64,000 bases of DNA, taken from Malurus cyaneus samueli (Eukaryota; Chordata; Aves; Passeriformes; Maluridae). The stretch is taken from contig CM019214.1 in the NCBI GenBank assembly GCA_009741485.1, positions 56,586,894 through 56,650,893 of the forward strand, given 5' to 3'. Numbering within the stretch: position 1 is the stretch's first letter; each line of letters starts with the position of its first letter. A program made the position numbers and the translations under genes. The notes beneath the pieces are model-generated. The model did not search any database, had not been told where the DNA came from, and saw nothing but the letters and a program-made list of their open reading frames with translations. This document shows, in pieces, positions 50,619 to 64,000 of this stretch.

Positions 50619-53600
50619 CTATGGTCTTTATTTGAAGAAAAAAAAGAGAAAAGAAAAAAAAAAGAGCAAGAAAATATTTTCTATAAGATGGCAAGTTTAG
50701 CTTAAGAAAAAAGACGTGTTTAAGGATAACATGTATTTTACAAGACTGTTGCTTTGTAGTGCTTTTTGATTTCTTGGTAAGGATTTATAAACACTGGGAA
50801 TAGCTAGCAAAGCTGCTAGCAGAACAAGGTGGGGAGAAAAATGATGAGCAGATAACATAACAAGGAGCAGTGAGGGACTGTCCCTATGAGCAATGCTGGT
50901 CACATCACTGTAAGGTCAGCCACAGGGCTTTACTACCCAGCAAGACTGAGTGATCCCAGCTGTGAGGTACATGTTGCTGTGAAAGCAGACAAAGAAACAG
51001 CTGACTTAGGAATTGCCTTATTATAAGAGAGGCCCATGACACAGGCAGCAGTTAGGACCTGTATGGCATCCTGCCTATGTTCTTTCTTTCATTTTCCTTT
51101 TATCCCCCCAAATAACACATTCTTTGTTAAGTCGAACACTTTATGATTGTGAATGAGTAAAAATAAGAGCTGTACATAAGAAAGAATGTTATCCAGTGTT
51201 TCTGTATAAGGTTTTAAGTCTGTGAAAGAAAAAAATTAGATTAGCCTGCTTATTTGATTCCAAATAAGGTCTGACTGAAGGGTTATAGGGAATTCAAATC
51301 TGTAATGACCATACTTGAAAGAACTTACACCATGTCACTGTCTCCTTTGCAGCTCTCTATTAGACCACCTTTCTCTCCCGAAGCTTTGTATAAATTCCTC
51401 CTTCCAATTTATTGGCTCTCTGAAAGTACTGAAATGTTACTTTCCTCCTCCACTCAAATTAAAATGACCACCCTTCTGTCCATGCCTTGACTTTCAAACA
51501 AGTACTTAGATGACTGATTCCATAGACCTCTGGTTGCATATGGGCTTCCCTGTGAACAGGAACAAAGCCTTCCCACTGTCATTCTATACACCTTTCACTG
51601 AACCTTAATGTGTGGCCTAAATAGAAATTGCATAGTGAGAGGCTCCGACTGCATCTTTAAGCTTTAACCAGATTTGTGTCTTTTTTTTTGGTCCCTTCTC
51701 TCTCCGTGATCTCTTTGTTTGGATCTTTAGGCATCATTCACACGTTTTTAAAGTGGGAACTGTTTCATATTTGTTTAGCCCGTGACAGAAGGGACCCTGA
51801 GCCATGAATGGAGTTTCTGTGGGGTAAACCCTCAGAACAGAAACACAGAAATAATGAAAAAATCTTGCATCTGTAAGAATGGTTTAGACAAGAGAAGCAT
51901 GGAAGGGAGGACCACTATTCTAAAGAGAAACATAACTCCATGCAAATGGTTGCATCATACATTGGTGTTGTACAGGTTTTGGTTTTGGTTTTTCCCATTT
52001 AATTCCAAGACAGAAAACATTCTACAGCTAACAAAATACCAACCAACCAACCAAAAACACAAAAAAAAACCCAAAACAATTTTTAAAAGAGGAAGATGAA
52101 ACAGCAAATATTAGAATTCAAGTTTTGCAATAAAAATGATATTATGGAAATTAAATTTGCATTAAATCGATTAGTAACTAAACTCAGTAATCATTGTTTC
52201 ATAGACTGGGTTGCCAAAATTTCATTTACATTTCTTTCTTTTTTATACAAAAAATAAATCTCATCAAGAAAAATTTCTGCTGTGATGCAAGTACTCTACA
52301 GGATGTCTTTATATACAAGTCTTTGTGTATGTGGATAAAAGATTCAAAATCCAGTACTTTCAGAATTAAAAATCTGCATTTGTTGACTAGATGATTGACA
52401 TACACATACAAACACAGAGGGAGTGACTGAACTGACTGACACTACCACCATGCTTGGAAGACTTGTCTCAAGGAAAGCACACTGACACTGGCTCTTGTTT
52501 ATTTGAGCTCAAATTCAAGACTTCCAGTATTCAGCCTGCTCTGTCAAAGACTTGTCACTCACTCTTCAGTGTAAAATATCTCTCCTGTTTTTGTTCTCCC
52601 AGCCAATACTCTGGTCTATTTATTTGTTATCTGTTGTCATGACGGCTCCAGCCTCCTCCCATCCAGCTTCTTCCCCATCCTTTGTACAGTTTTTCAAAGT
52701 AACAAAGTAAAATACATCTCTCTGTTCTGGAAAACTAACATTAACTTGGTATCCTCTAAAGTTTTCATCATCATCTTAATCACATTTGTGCATAGTCAGA
52801 TTCTCCATAATATTGCTAAATGTCTGATCACTAAAACTTTTCTTAAATTTGCTCTGAACATTCACCTGTTCTTCACATTCTGAATGCTACTGAGTCCTTT
52901 ATTCCTTTCAGACAATTTTGTGCTGTTGACTTTTTAATTTAGTATGAAATTATTTTCCACTTCCCATCCACTAAGCAAAGATTTCTTTCTTCTCTTGCAC
53001 ATCTTTTGCTGAAAAACCAGAAAGACAGATCATTTCTTCATTTGAAAGATGACAATCTTCCTCATCTTTTTTTCTTTTATCTACAAATGGACATCTTGGG
53101 TCAATTTGGGCAAGTTCTTAGGATCAGCTTCAAAGAAGATCACAAGCAAATATTCACTTAGGAGCTGACAGACAGTGCAGTGGAAATAAAAATCGGAGTA
53201 CACTGAAGAGTGTATCAGTAACTTTAAGCTACATCTGTACTACTATATTGAATTTTTCCAGAACCGATAGCTGACACTGAGGCTGACAAGCATTAAATGT
53301 CCTTGTGTGTGTTTGTCCCTATGATTGAATTCTTTCATCTCCCAAAATAGAAGAACAGACCCAAAATGATAATTAAGAATGTCTGCATGCCATAGCATGC
53401 CATAACTCCCAAACTATGCTCAGAAATTATTTGGGAGAGTGCTGATTGACTCAAGACAAATTGCCAAGGCTCAATATAAAAATAAAAAATCAAATTAAAT
53501 GGACACTGAAGTTCCAGAGCATATATACATTCCCTGGAAATGTTTAATTTATTAATATAAACATAGAAAAAGAAGTAAAAGACATCTCAGCATATGATGC

Positions 53601-55121
53601 ATCCAACACACTCTCTGGCCAATTGGAAATGTTAAATGCAGGGTCAATCTTGATACATGTTTCATGTTTTTAGCTTCAAATATGCTTTGGTACCATATCG
53701 CAGTCAAAGACATTTTACTGGGAGGGACAAAAATCTGTATTTCAAATTGCAACATATTATCCAGCTAAATGATGAAGATGTGCAAACAAACCATTAAAGC
53801 AGAAAATAAGCGCATTTTTATGAATAAAGTGTTTGAAGGTGATCTGAACTCTTTTATTATCCACTTTAAATACTATTACATTACACAAAAAACACATTTC
53901 TAGTGATATTCCCATCATGGTAATCTACCAGATTAATGAAGTACACTGCTTTGTGTGCATTTTCTCCCCAGATGAATTTTCTGAATTGAAATATGGTTTC
54001 AGTAACAGAGGTAGTCAGTGATCTTTCTCAGGAGAAGTGTGTATCTTCAAGGTTAATATCTTTTGAATGGAAGCGGGAAATTAGGATTTAAACTTCCTAC
54101 TTTCAGGAAGGATCACAAAACTAAACCTTCATCATCCGTGTCTCTATCAGCATTCTAGCATCTGGACATCTGCATAAATTTGGAGATTGCTATACATTTT
54201 CAGAGTATGTCTGTCAGGCATGTTTGAGAGTGCCAACTCTAACAGCTGCCTCAGGGAACAGAGCCAAACAAAGAATAATTTCTCAGTCTCAACTGGATTT
54301 AGGTTTATGTATCACAACACTCCATAAGGCAGAAGAACGCCTTGGCAAGGTTAGGAGCATAATTCTGTGTTTATGTAATTTTACAGTTAAAAAATAAGCT
54401 TCACCAGGGAAAATCAGCAGGTAAATGAGGTCTTTCTTTCCTCCAGGTATTATTTGTCATTGTGAATTATTTGTTATTATGTCAAATCACTGCAAAAATA
54501 GCTAGAATCTACCTCATGATTTGGATCCTTTTTCTATTGCACCATTACGATGTGTTGATTATGAGAACAAAGCCTTAAAATCTGCTTTTCATTTACAGTC
54601 CTCTCCCAATTCTAATTTTTATATTACTTGGGTTTTCCTTCTATTAGAAACTGTGTGATTACCTTATACTTCTAGTCTGTGATGTCGCAATAATGGATAA
54701 GTAATACTTTAAAATCTAGTTTTCAAATCACCAGGAGAAATTTCAATTCTTTTGCTGGGGAAACGATTAACTTTTCATTTCCTGGTTTTATTTCTAGTCA
54801 AAAAAATTCCAAGCCCACTCACTTTCACTCTCTCCTACCTCTAAAAAGAATGTTCTTTATCTACATTCTAGGAGTCAGGATTTTCAGGTGCCAGGAGATC
54901 AAACTTCAACTCAAGTGAAAGGCAGCAGCAGCTACAAGTTAAGCATCAGACATCGAGAAAGCAATCGCCAGGTGTCAGACAGAGTCAGTCAGCATGCAGT
55001 TTGATATAAAGATCTATAAAGATGGAGTTACTCCTTAAGAAAAGCATCCAAATTTTAGTGTATTTTTAAATTGAATTTTAACCTTATTTCATTGTCAAAC
55101 TAGGATTGCATTATAAGGGTT

Positions 55122-55159
55122 TTGTGTGTGTGTGTGTGTGTGTATGTGTGTGTGTGTGT
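55122..55159. repeat. (TG)n microsatellite
   Basis: TG units with one interruption (TGTATG). Confidence 0.93.
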
Positions 55160-56415
55160 TATCATCAAATGCTTCTGAAGACAATTAATTATAACTGTAC
55201 TTGACAAAAGTTCAGTAATCTCTGGTAGGCTGAATTCCTCAGGATTCATGGTGAAGGGTAGCCAAGTACAAGAAAAAAGCCTGCAAGAGCTCCTCTTCTT
55301 AAAGAACTGAAATGTGAGTTCAACAGGGCTTGAAGAAAATCATACAAAATGCTGAATAAAGACATATCACAGAAAACACAAATACTAGAAGTCTTTTCAA
55401 ATTACTCTCAAAATTTACTAGAATGTGGAGGTTCCAGAACTGTGCTAGTAAATTTATCAGGTTCACAGCAGGAGCTCTAACCCTCATGCTTGGTTATCTA
55501 TGATGTTTAATTGTTAACATGACCTCTTGCATAGTCTTTGACTTCAGACGTTTCTTTAGAGTTTGGTTCAGGCATAGTTTCTTGGGTAGCAGAGTCTAGC
55601 AACCGTTCCAAATATGTTCTGTGGCACCTGGGGGTGGAAGAATTTTGCAACTGAGTGAAGCTATGCCCAGTCAACCACCCAGGCAGAACTTGAGAAAAGT
55701 TGTTAGCATTGCCTAGCTTTCTAGAATATATATGCAACCCCAAAACTGCAAACTTTCATTTCTTGCCAGACTCTAAGAACTAAGTGTTCAGCTACTAAGC
55801 ACTTTGAGAGCTTCCAAAACACTTCTTGAGGGCAGAGAACTTCTCAATTTGTTGTTTTGCACTTGTGCTTTCTTTGAAATCAGGTCCAAATTTGAGGGGG
55901 TTGACCTTTCTTTCGCACAGTTGCCAACCTATTCAAATATTGGCATATAAGGACAGAATCAGATTCCATTGCTTTCCCCCAGAAGAGCTTCCTCACCAGC
56001 AGATTACATTCTTCACCATGTATTCGGCATCTTCTTACTCTTCTGGTGAAGTTGTGCAGAAAGCAATGCAAGGTTTACTGAAGTAGAGAAAAAACTTAAT
56101 TTTGCATGCAAGAGATTAGGAAATCACCTGAAAAACCAAAGATATAAAATATAATAACTGTCTCAGAAATGGCCAAACATTTTGTTAGTGTCTATATAAG
56201 TAAATTTCAGAAAACTATTTAGAACATGCATAATAGTTCAAGACTGTTTTCCAGCAAGGTTTCTCAACCAGTCCCAAGTCAGATAAAACAGATATAGCCA
56301 GATGGTTAACCTATTCCCTTATGGAATGTGATTTTGAATAATTTTAGGTTAGGAAAAGAAATGAATTTGCCTCTTCCATCAGTTGAGCAGCACTTTTAAG
56401 TGTCTCAGTTCTTAC

Positions 56416-56416
<1 letters not shown>

Positions 56417-56446
<30 letters not shown>
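56417..56446. repeat. Poly-A tract (30 A)
   Basis: Uninterrupted A run ending GGAAC. No retroelement body is recognisable upstream. Confidence 0.92.
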
Positions 56447-56448
<2 letters not shown>

Positions 56449-58033
56449 AACATTTTTTTTACAATTTAGTTTAATGAAAATAACATTGGAAAAATATTTT
56501 TAGCATCCCATTTCTGTCACTTTGCTAAGTTAAGAGTGAAAAATAATTTCATATCTAACAGTGACATTTTGGAAGAGGAATTTCTTCTTTTGTGTTTTGA
56601 TTGAACTGAATTACAAAGCAATCTCTGAACTGCTGAGGTGCAATAGAACTGGCACAGTTCTAGGCATGCACAAAGAAATAACACTAAGAATTTTAAAGTA
56701 AAGGGACGGTGAGTGCCTGTATAGGCAGACAGAGAGCTAGAGGCATGTTAAATAGTAATTTTTAGAATCATAGATTTTATACTGAGTTTGTAATTTTCAC
56801 TCTGTTCTCATTGTAGGTTACAGAAAGAGGGGGAGGTTTGTTTTTTTTTAATGAATCTGACAAATGAGATTGTATTTCTGACTGATGCATAATGGGTGTT
56901 ACCATTATGATTGATGAATTTCAAGTCAAAGTCTGTTACATTTTTCCCCCACCCTGGTTCAAACAGATATTTAAAGCCACCTGTAGATTTTAGGATTTAG
57001 TTGTCAGCTGTTGTAGACACCTGTGCCTATTTAATGCTGAATATAAGTCTGAAATATTATTCAGTTCATTACATTTGAAATTTACAGAGAATGAACCATT
57101 GCAAATTATTTGAGTAGCAGCTTCAGAAGCTCCACCACATAATTCTTTGTGGTGGCAATATCAACAGTTCTGAACAAGACAGAATTAAAATACTCCACTG
57201 AAGATCATCCTGTTTCTCTGGAGAGATATATACAAATTTCCTAAAAATAAGAGCCTTTTCTTCTCATATTACTGGCTTTTCACTGTACCATACAAGATTT
57301 ACCAGCGACCCTAGGAATAATGTCTCTGTTAGCATTTTGAGTCTGTATAAAAATAGTCTGGGTACATTAAGAAAATAAGATGCAGTCACATCCTGAATGT
57401 GAAAGAACGACAGTATAACGGAAGTGTTGAGAGAGGAGAAGGCCTGGCAGATTGGAATGCCATCTGAAAGACACCAAGAAGACACTTGATGAAAGTCCTA
57501 TCTTTTGTGTAGTCCTAGCAATTACCACAAAATGCTGAGGTGAGCTGAATGGGAAAGTTCTACGTCATTCAAGGAGAATATAGCATGATTGCTTAGCCAT
57601 CCCTTACAAGAGGCAGAGGTGAAATGGTGTGTATCGGAAAGTCATAAAGATTGATGGCATCTGCTGCTTCCAAATATGTCTATCTGCATGCAAACTACTT
57701 GCAGTGTGAGCTGATGGAAAACAAAGACTGTTTGCCCATGGAAGGTGCTTTAGTAGGCTTAATTTTCACAGCCATTTACCCAGCCAAGGCAAGAATGTCC
57801 CAGAGAAATCAGCTGGGTCATGATAAGAATTCAAAGCCACAAAACTAAATAAAAAGAGATTATTAGTTACACTGCAGTAAGCAAACAGTAAAGTCTTAAA
57901 TGATCAATACTTGACAAGAGACATGTCACAAACTTCATGTATAGGTCAGGAACACACAAAGTTTTTTCAAATAAATTGACTGTCTGCTGGACAGGGCACA
58001 TAAAATGTCACTTTTTATCTCTCAGTTGATATT

Positions 58034-58043
58034 NNNNNNNNNN
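58034..58043. other. Assembly gap (10 N)
   Basis: Ten N residues immediately followed by 18 A. The gap lies inside or beside a homopolymer, so the real missing length is unknown. Confidence 0.97.
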
Positions 58044-58061
58044 AAAAAAAAAAAAAAAAAA
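58044..58061. repeat. Poly-A tract beside the gap
   Basis: 18 A residues next to the N run; the true length is uncertain. Confidence 0.85.
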
Positions 58062-58988
58062 TTAAAAATCACCTCCCTCAGAGATTTGATCGAAGAGATA
58101 GTCACTCCTGATACAAGTTTAAGGGGAAAAACTGCAATCAAGTGGAAATTTTTGTCAGTACCTTAATCTCTGATTTGTAGAAGGTTGTGCTTTGGGATAT
58201 TTGGTATGTCTGAGAATTGCCACCAAAGAGCCCTTCTGTTCTTTAATCGCTGCACTAAATCTTAACAAACGTGAGCATGAAAACTATTGTGCTGTACTTG
58301 TGAGGCATATATCAAAGTTATATTTTTAAAGCTTGGAAAGGCAGTTGAATCATGCATGCTCTTTATGGAGCTCTGATCAGGCTGATAAAGGCAGTTCAGC
58401 TTCAATAAATGCTTTTTAAGTGAATGTTTTGGAAAGCGAATAGGAAATTCAAAGCTCAGACTGTTGCCTAACTACTCCCATCGCACTTTGATCACTTTGC
58501 TGCTGACATTTTGTTAAAAATGTCTTGTTTTTATTAAAATGTTGGGATCTGGGGATTTAGAAAGTTAAGTGTAGTCACTGAAAAAATAATATACAGTGAA
58601 ATTGAGTGACATAACTTATTAAGTACTTTGTACACATTTCTTAAAAAAGAAAACTTTTTCCCTGTGGGGTCAAACACAGCTTTGCACTTCTCTGAAAAAA
58701 AAATTTCATATTGTTAAAGCAAGACGAGTGCAGAAGATAAATCAAACAGCAGTGCTTTGCCTGAGGCAACGCCCCCCCTTGAGTTATAAGACTTTGCTAT
58801 GAAAAAATGTAGACATCCAATAATTTAAAAATTAATAACTTATAAAAAACATCATAAATGGAGAGTGTGAATTTTCTGTATCATGCTTCTGTTAAATATT
58901 TATGTCAGATTATTTCTGTTGAAGGACATCAAGGACAAGCTGTCATAATTACCTTACTTTTCTCATTACACAGTATCCATATCTATAT

Positions 58989-59021
58989 ATCTATCTGTCT
59001 GTCTGTCTGTCTATCTATCTT
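58989..59021. repeat. (TATC)n(TGTC)n microsatellite
   Basis: TATC units flank four TGTC units. Confidence 0.9.
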
Positions 59022-59134
59022 CAGCAGTATAAAGTTCCTTCTCTCTCAGGTATTAGAGCTTTTTTAACAATAGGTGATTTTTTTTATAAGATAAATTGCA
59101 ATCTACAACATGGATTCAAAGTATGAATTAAATC

Positions 59135-59358
59135 CTTGTTCCATACCGGACAAGCTGGAACTTCAGTATGATCTGGAGTCTAAGGCAGCCAAATGGTGTG
59201 ACACAACTGATATCACTAATGCATTTTCTCAGTCCCTCTGGCAGCAAAGTGCAGTTTGCTTTCATTTGGAGGGGTGTCCAGTGTATCTGGAATCAACTGC
59301 CCCAGGGGCGAAAACACAGCTCAGCCATCTGCTATGGACTGATCTAGACTGTACAGGG
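59135..59358 (+). pseudogene. Retroviral reverse transcriptase fragment, frameshifted
   Basis: Frame 1 (59,110 to 59,361) contains the KAAKWCDTTDITNAF stretch, corresponding to the conserved 'TTDIxNAFF' catalytic region with the first active-site aspartate. Near 59,277 an insertion shifts reading to frame 2, where WNQLPQGRKHSAICYGLI appears with the LPQG motif encoded at 59,297-59,308. A stop follows at about 59,349. The YxDD active-site box expected shortly afterwards is not found in any frame before the next homologous piece, so that interval appears deleted. Non-functional relic. Confidence 0.82.
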
Positions 59359-59390
59359 TGAGGGTCCAAAATACCAAAATTTTTCCAAAA

Positions 59391-59510
59391 GCTGGTTTTG
59401 CCTTAAAACAAAGTAAGGTAATGGGACCGGTGCAGGAGACCCTGCTCTTGGGAATAAAATGACAGGATGGACACCATCATGTATCTATGGAGGTGGTTAA
59501 CAACTTGTTT
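59391..59510 (+). pseudogene. Reverse transcriptase palm/thumb fragment
   Basis: Frame 3 reads AGFALKQSKVMGPVQ from 59,391, then LLLGIK and a stop at 59,457-59,459, then QDG and a few more codons. This matches the 'AGF ... KS ... FLG' segment downstream of YxDD in retroviral reverse transcriptases. It is the third reading frame used by this pol remnant in about 300 bases. Confidence 0.72.
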
Positions 59511-59524
59511 GGACAGGATCAGCC

Positions 59525-59707
59525 ATGCAAAATATGCTCTACTCTGAAGCTGGGGAGCATGTTCTCACATGGAAAATCTGGCAAAGAACAACAGAAGAAA
59601 GCCAGGGTCAACCATCAGATTTTTGGGGCCAGGACAACCAAGGATTAGAATCCCACTACACTCCAGCTGAAAAAAAAGAGATATTAACAGACTGTGAGGG
59701 GGTTTGA
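59525..59707 (+). pseudogene. Pol connection-region fragment
   Basis: Frame 2 translates with LYSEAGEHVLTWKIWQ and, after a few dozen residues, SHYTPAEKKEILTDCEGV. The 'YTPAEKE' type motif is known at the end of the reverse transcriptase connection region in retroviral Pol. From 59,708 to about 60,030 only a patchwork of short pieces follows, and the RNase H catalytic motifs are not visible, so most of RNase H appears lost. Confidence 0.72.
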
Positions 59708-60036
59708 TCTGCCACAGATGGTTGCTGGGACAGGAGCATGTCTCCTCTTGGCACTGTGACTGCCCGTGCTAAGATGACTGTTCAGAGGAAACATCCATTC
59801 AGCATGCGTGGCCAGCGCTACACAGAGTCAGTGGGTGTCTAAATGGAAAACAAGTCTAAATGGAAAAATCCAATTTACCAGGAATGCTACAAGAGATTTT
59901 GGACTGGGCAGCAGGTTGAGATTTTGGAACATTGCCAGACAAGGTGACTCAGATGAGATAAGGATGCCAAGATTGGAATAGCTCAGGTAAAGAGACTGGG
60001 GATGAAAAGGTGAGCTATTTATAGCCTGATGGGACC

Positions 60037-60790
60037 ATGAAAGATCAGGACACCTGGGAAGGGATGCAACATCCAGATGGGCTTGTGTTTGAGGGGCAGA
60101 CCAGAGAGACTATCATACAGATTATCCACCATTGTGAAACATGTGCTGCTATCAAGCGAGCCACACGAGTGAAGAATCCTTGGAACAGAGGGTGGCTGGG
60201 TTTCCTGTATGGTGAGGCCTGGCAAATGGATCACATCGGACCATTGCCACGAACACGCCAAGGCAAGACCTGCATACTCACCATGGGAGAGGCAAAAACT
60301 GGCTGGCTACAAACACCCTGTAAACCATGCTGCTGCCCAGAACACTCTCTTAGGGCTTGAGAGAGGCGTTTTGTGGCAACAGGGTACTCCAGAGAGAACT
60401 GAATCTGAAAACAGGACCCTTTTGAAATTACCTTATAAACTCTTGGGCAAAGAAACATGACATTGAGTGGACATATCACATCCTTTATCACCCACAAGCC
60501 CCTGGAAAGACTGAGAGGTGTAATAGGCTGCAGAAGACTATGTTAAGAACATTAGGTAATGGCACATGGAAGCACTGGGATGTAAATTTAGCACAAGCCA
60601 CTTGTCTGGTAAAGCCTAGAGGATCTGCTAACTGCCCTGGTCCTAAATCCCAACACACAGTGGGAGGAGATAAGGTACTGTGCTTAGGGGAGTGGCTGGG
60701 GAAATCAGTGTGGATTTCTCCCCCTATGAGAAAAGGAAAATCCATTCATGGGATTGTCTTTGCCCAAGCACCTGGGTGTACTTTGTGAGT
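60037..60790 (+). pseudogene. ERVL-like integrase, three-frame relic
   Basis: Frame 1 (60,037-60,360) carries an HHCETC zinc-finger half and then WQMDHIGPLP, whose aspartate (codon 60,229-60,231) is the first catalytic acid. Frame 2 (60,361-60,460) has TPERTESENRT, where the second catalytic aspartate is replaced by glutamate (codon 60,407-60,409). Frame 3 (about 60,440-60,788) has YHPQAPGKTERCNR, with the third catalytic acid at codon 60,513-60,515, and then the C-terminal part (LGNGTWKHWDVNLAQAT). Only one histidine of the N-terminal zinc-binding pair is obvious. Two frameshifts and a changed catalytic residue rule out activity. Sequence to about 60,895 may include the last C-terminal residues. 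Confidence 0.88.
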
Positions 60791-60895
60791 AATGTGGAAG
60801 GACAAATGTGTGCTCAAGGAGATTTAACCTTGGGGGAAAATAATCTGTGGTGTAAATTGTATGTTACAGAAAGTAAAGTAGCAGGAATGACATGA

Positions 60896-61172
60896 ACTAG
60901 TGAAAAATTAATTTCAAGCCCAAGCCACAGATCTGAAGGGGTGGAAGAAGCCCATGAAATGAGAAAATGATATCTGTTTGTGAAAGGACAAGGGACAGTA
61001 GTTAGTGAAAATGTACAAATCTGAATGTTGATTATAGAGATGTTTTAAGGATGCAATTTAAGTTGTATGTATTAATAAGAAGGGATTTCAGTAGTAATAA
61101 ATAGATACCATGGAACAGTTAGAAGATATGCAAATTACTTGGGATCAGAGTATGATGCAAATAGCATGGAAT
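60896..61172 (+). other. Retroviral spacer between integrase and polypurine tract
   Basis: About 280 bases of A/G-rich sequence with no readable env-like frame. ERVL-group elements usually lack env, which fits, but a decayed remnant cannot be excluded. Confidence 0.45.
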
Positions 61173-61185
61173 AAGGGGTGGAGAT
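61173..61185 (+). promoter_or_regulatory. Polypurine tract of the provirus
   Basis: AAGGGGTGGAGAT lies directly before the TG that opens the 3' LTR, the position of the plus-strand primer in reverse transcription. Confidence 0.62.
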
Positions 61186-61749
61186 TGTACTGGGTCTGGC
61201 TGAGACAGTTTATTTTCCCACAGCAGCCCCCACAGTGTTGTTCTTTGCATTGGAAAGGTGTTCATAACACACCAGTGCTTTGGCTACTGCTGAGCAGTGC
61301 TGGCACAGCATCGGTGCTGTTTCTTGACATTCAGTCCACATCAAGAGCTGGGAGTGGGCAAGATCCTGGGAGGGGATCCAGCTAGGCCAGCTGATCCAAA
61401 TTAAGCAAATATTCCATACCACATGATGCCAGCTGAGATGTAAACCTCAGGGAAGGAGGAGGAATGGGGGACATTTATTATTTACCGTGTTTGCCTTCCA
61501 GAGCAACCACTATGCTTGCTGAAGCCCTGCTTCCCTGCAAGTGGCTGGGCATTCCTTGCTGATAAGAAGTAGAGAATGAACATTTTCTTTTTTCTGTTTG
61601 CTTATGAACACATGAATTTTCTCTTTTGGTAAGTAAACCAACTTCTCTCAACTTAGGAGTTGTTTTCCATATCCAGCTGGAATATGGAAAGAGGAACAAT
61701 AGAGTAGCTTGATGGCTACCTGGCATCCAGCCAAGGTCAACCCACCGCA
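61186..61749 (+). mobile_element. 3' LTR of the ERVL-like provirus (564 bp)
   Basis: It begins TGTACTGGGTCTGGCTGAGA and ends CATCCAGCCAAGGTCAACCC then ACCGCA, giving TG and CA termini. The U3 follows the minus-strand solo LTR at 21.0-20.8 kb (CTGAGCAG then GGGAGGGGATCCAGCTAGGC against GGGAGGAGACACAGCTGGGA). The last about 120 bases instead follow the LTR at 915-1637. The TATA position (about 61,437-61,445, GATGTAAAC) is degraded compared with TATATAAA in the solo LTR, so promoter activity is unlikely. ATTAAA is not intact at the expected site near 61,628. No matching 5' LTR lies in the window. Confidence 0.8.

Positions 61750-64000
<2,251 letters not shown>

Larger units (their letters stand above)
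46880..59134. other. Unique AT-rich sequence with simple repeats, no gene recognised
   Basis: About 12 kb in which no frame longer than 105 codons exists and none has a recognisable domain. It contains CA and TG microsatellites, two poly-A tracts, an unresolved base at 50,618 and a 10-base gap at 58,034. The stretch 49,900-50,240 is rich in homeodomain-type core motifs (see findings). Confidence 0.5.
59135..61749 (+). mobile_element. 5'-truncated ERVL-like provirus with 3' LTR
   Basis: Ordered remains of a retroviral pol gene (reverse transcriptase, connection region, integrase) are followed by a polypurine tract and an LTR, all on the plus strand. The integrase motif WQMDHIGPLP and the overall pol layout resemble class III (ERVL) retroviruses. 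The 5' LTR, primer-binding site, gag, protease and the first part of reverse transcriptase are missing, and no env is visible between integrase and the LTR. Reading passes through all three frames with several stops, so nothing here can be expressed as a functional protein. The left boundary (about 59,135, at the codons for IPDKLELQ) is where homology stops. It may reflect a deletion or an aberrant insertion. Confidence 0.85.

Noticed and set aside
60037..60790. An intact or domesticated integrase gene
   Set aside because: The domain is split over three frames with the middle catalytic residue changed, so no single product can be made.

Overview
The window looks like vertebrate, most likely passerine bird, non-coding DNA: AT-rich, intergenic or deep-intronic, dominated by unique sequence with scattered decayed retroelements. 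The avian reading rests on 3' ends of CR1 LINEs (at about 9.4, 37.2 and 46.4 kb, possibly 33.2 kb), on LTRs of the kind common in bird ERVs, and on a tRNA-Ile-derived SINE with a CR1-like tail (30.8 kb) resembling the songbird element TguSINE1. All family names come from recalled consensus features, not from a search. I found no intact protein-coding gene, no convincing host exon, no functional RNA gene, no CRISPR array and nothing prokaryotic. Nearly all open frames are 60-136 codons, as expected by chance in sequence like this, or lie inside repeats.

Layout. 0-1.7 kb: the end of a minus-strand LTR at the left edge, then a plus-strand LTR (about 915-1637). 1.7-20 kb: mostly unique sequence with one CR1 scrap (9.35 kb) and one much older LINE remnant of the L2/CR1 group (10.4 kb) whose reverse transcriptase thumb motifs are still readable across one frameshift. 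20.5-21.1 kb: a minus-strand solo LTR flanked by a short target-site duplication. 24.5 kb: a fragment of the same LTR family as 915-1637. 24.7-46 kb: unique sequence, the SINE (30.8 kb) and one or two CR1 3' ends (33.2 and 37.2 kb). 46.4-46.9 kb: the best CR1 3' end. 47-59 kb: unique sequence with simple repeats and a 10-base assembly gap (58,034-58,043). 59.1-61.75 kb: a 5'-truncated, multiply frameshifted ERVL-like provirus with reverse transcriptase and integrase remains, a polypurine tract and a 3' LTR. 61.75-64 kb: unique sequence with a long GATA microsatellite.

Nothing here forms an operon or pathway. The readable content is a layered record of retroelement insertion: an ancient L2/CR1-group LINE, then CR1 and its dependent SINE, then LTR retroviruses. 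I did not find an undescribed biological system. The points most worth checking are the mosaic LTR of the ERVL-like element, the ancient LINE fragment, the SINE, and two motif-dense unique stretches that could be conserved regulatory DNA.
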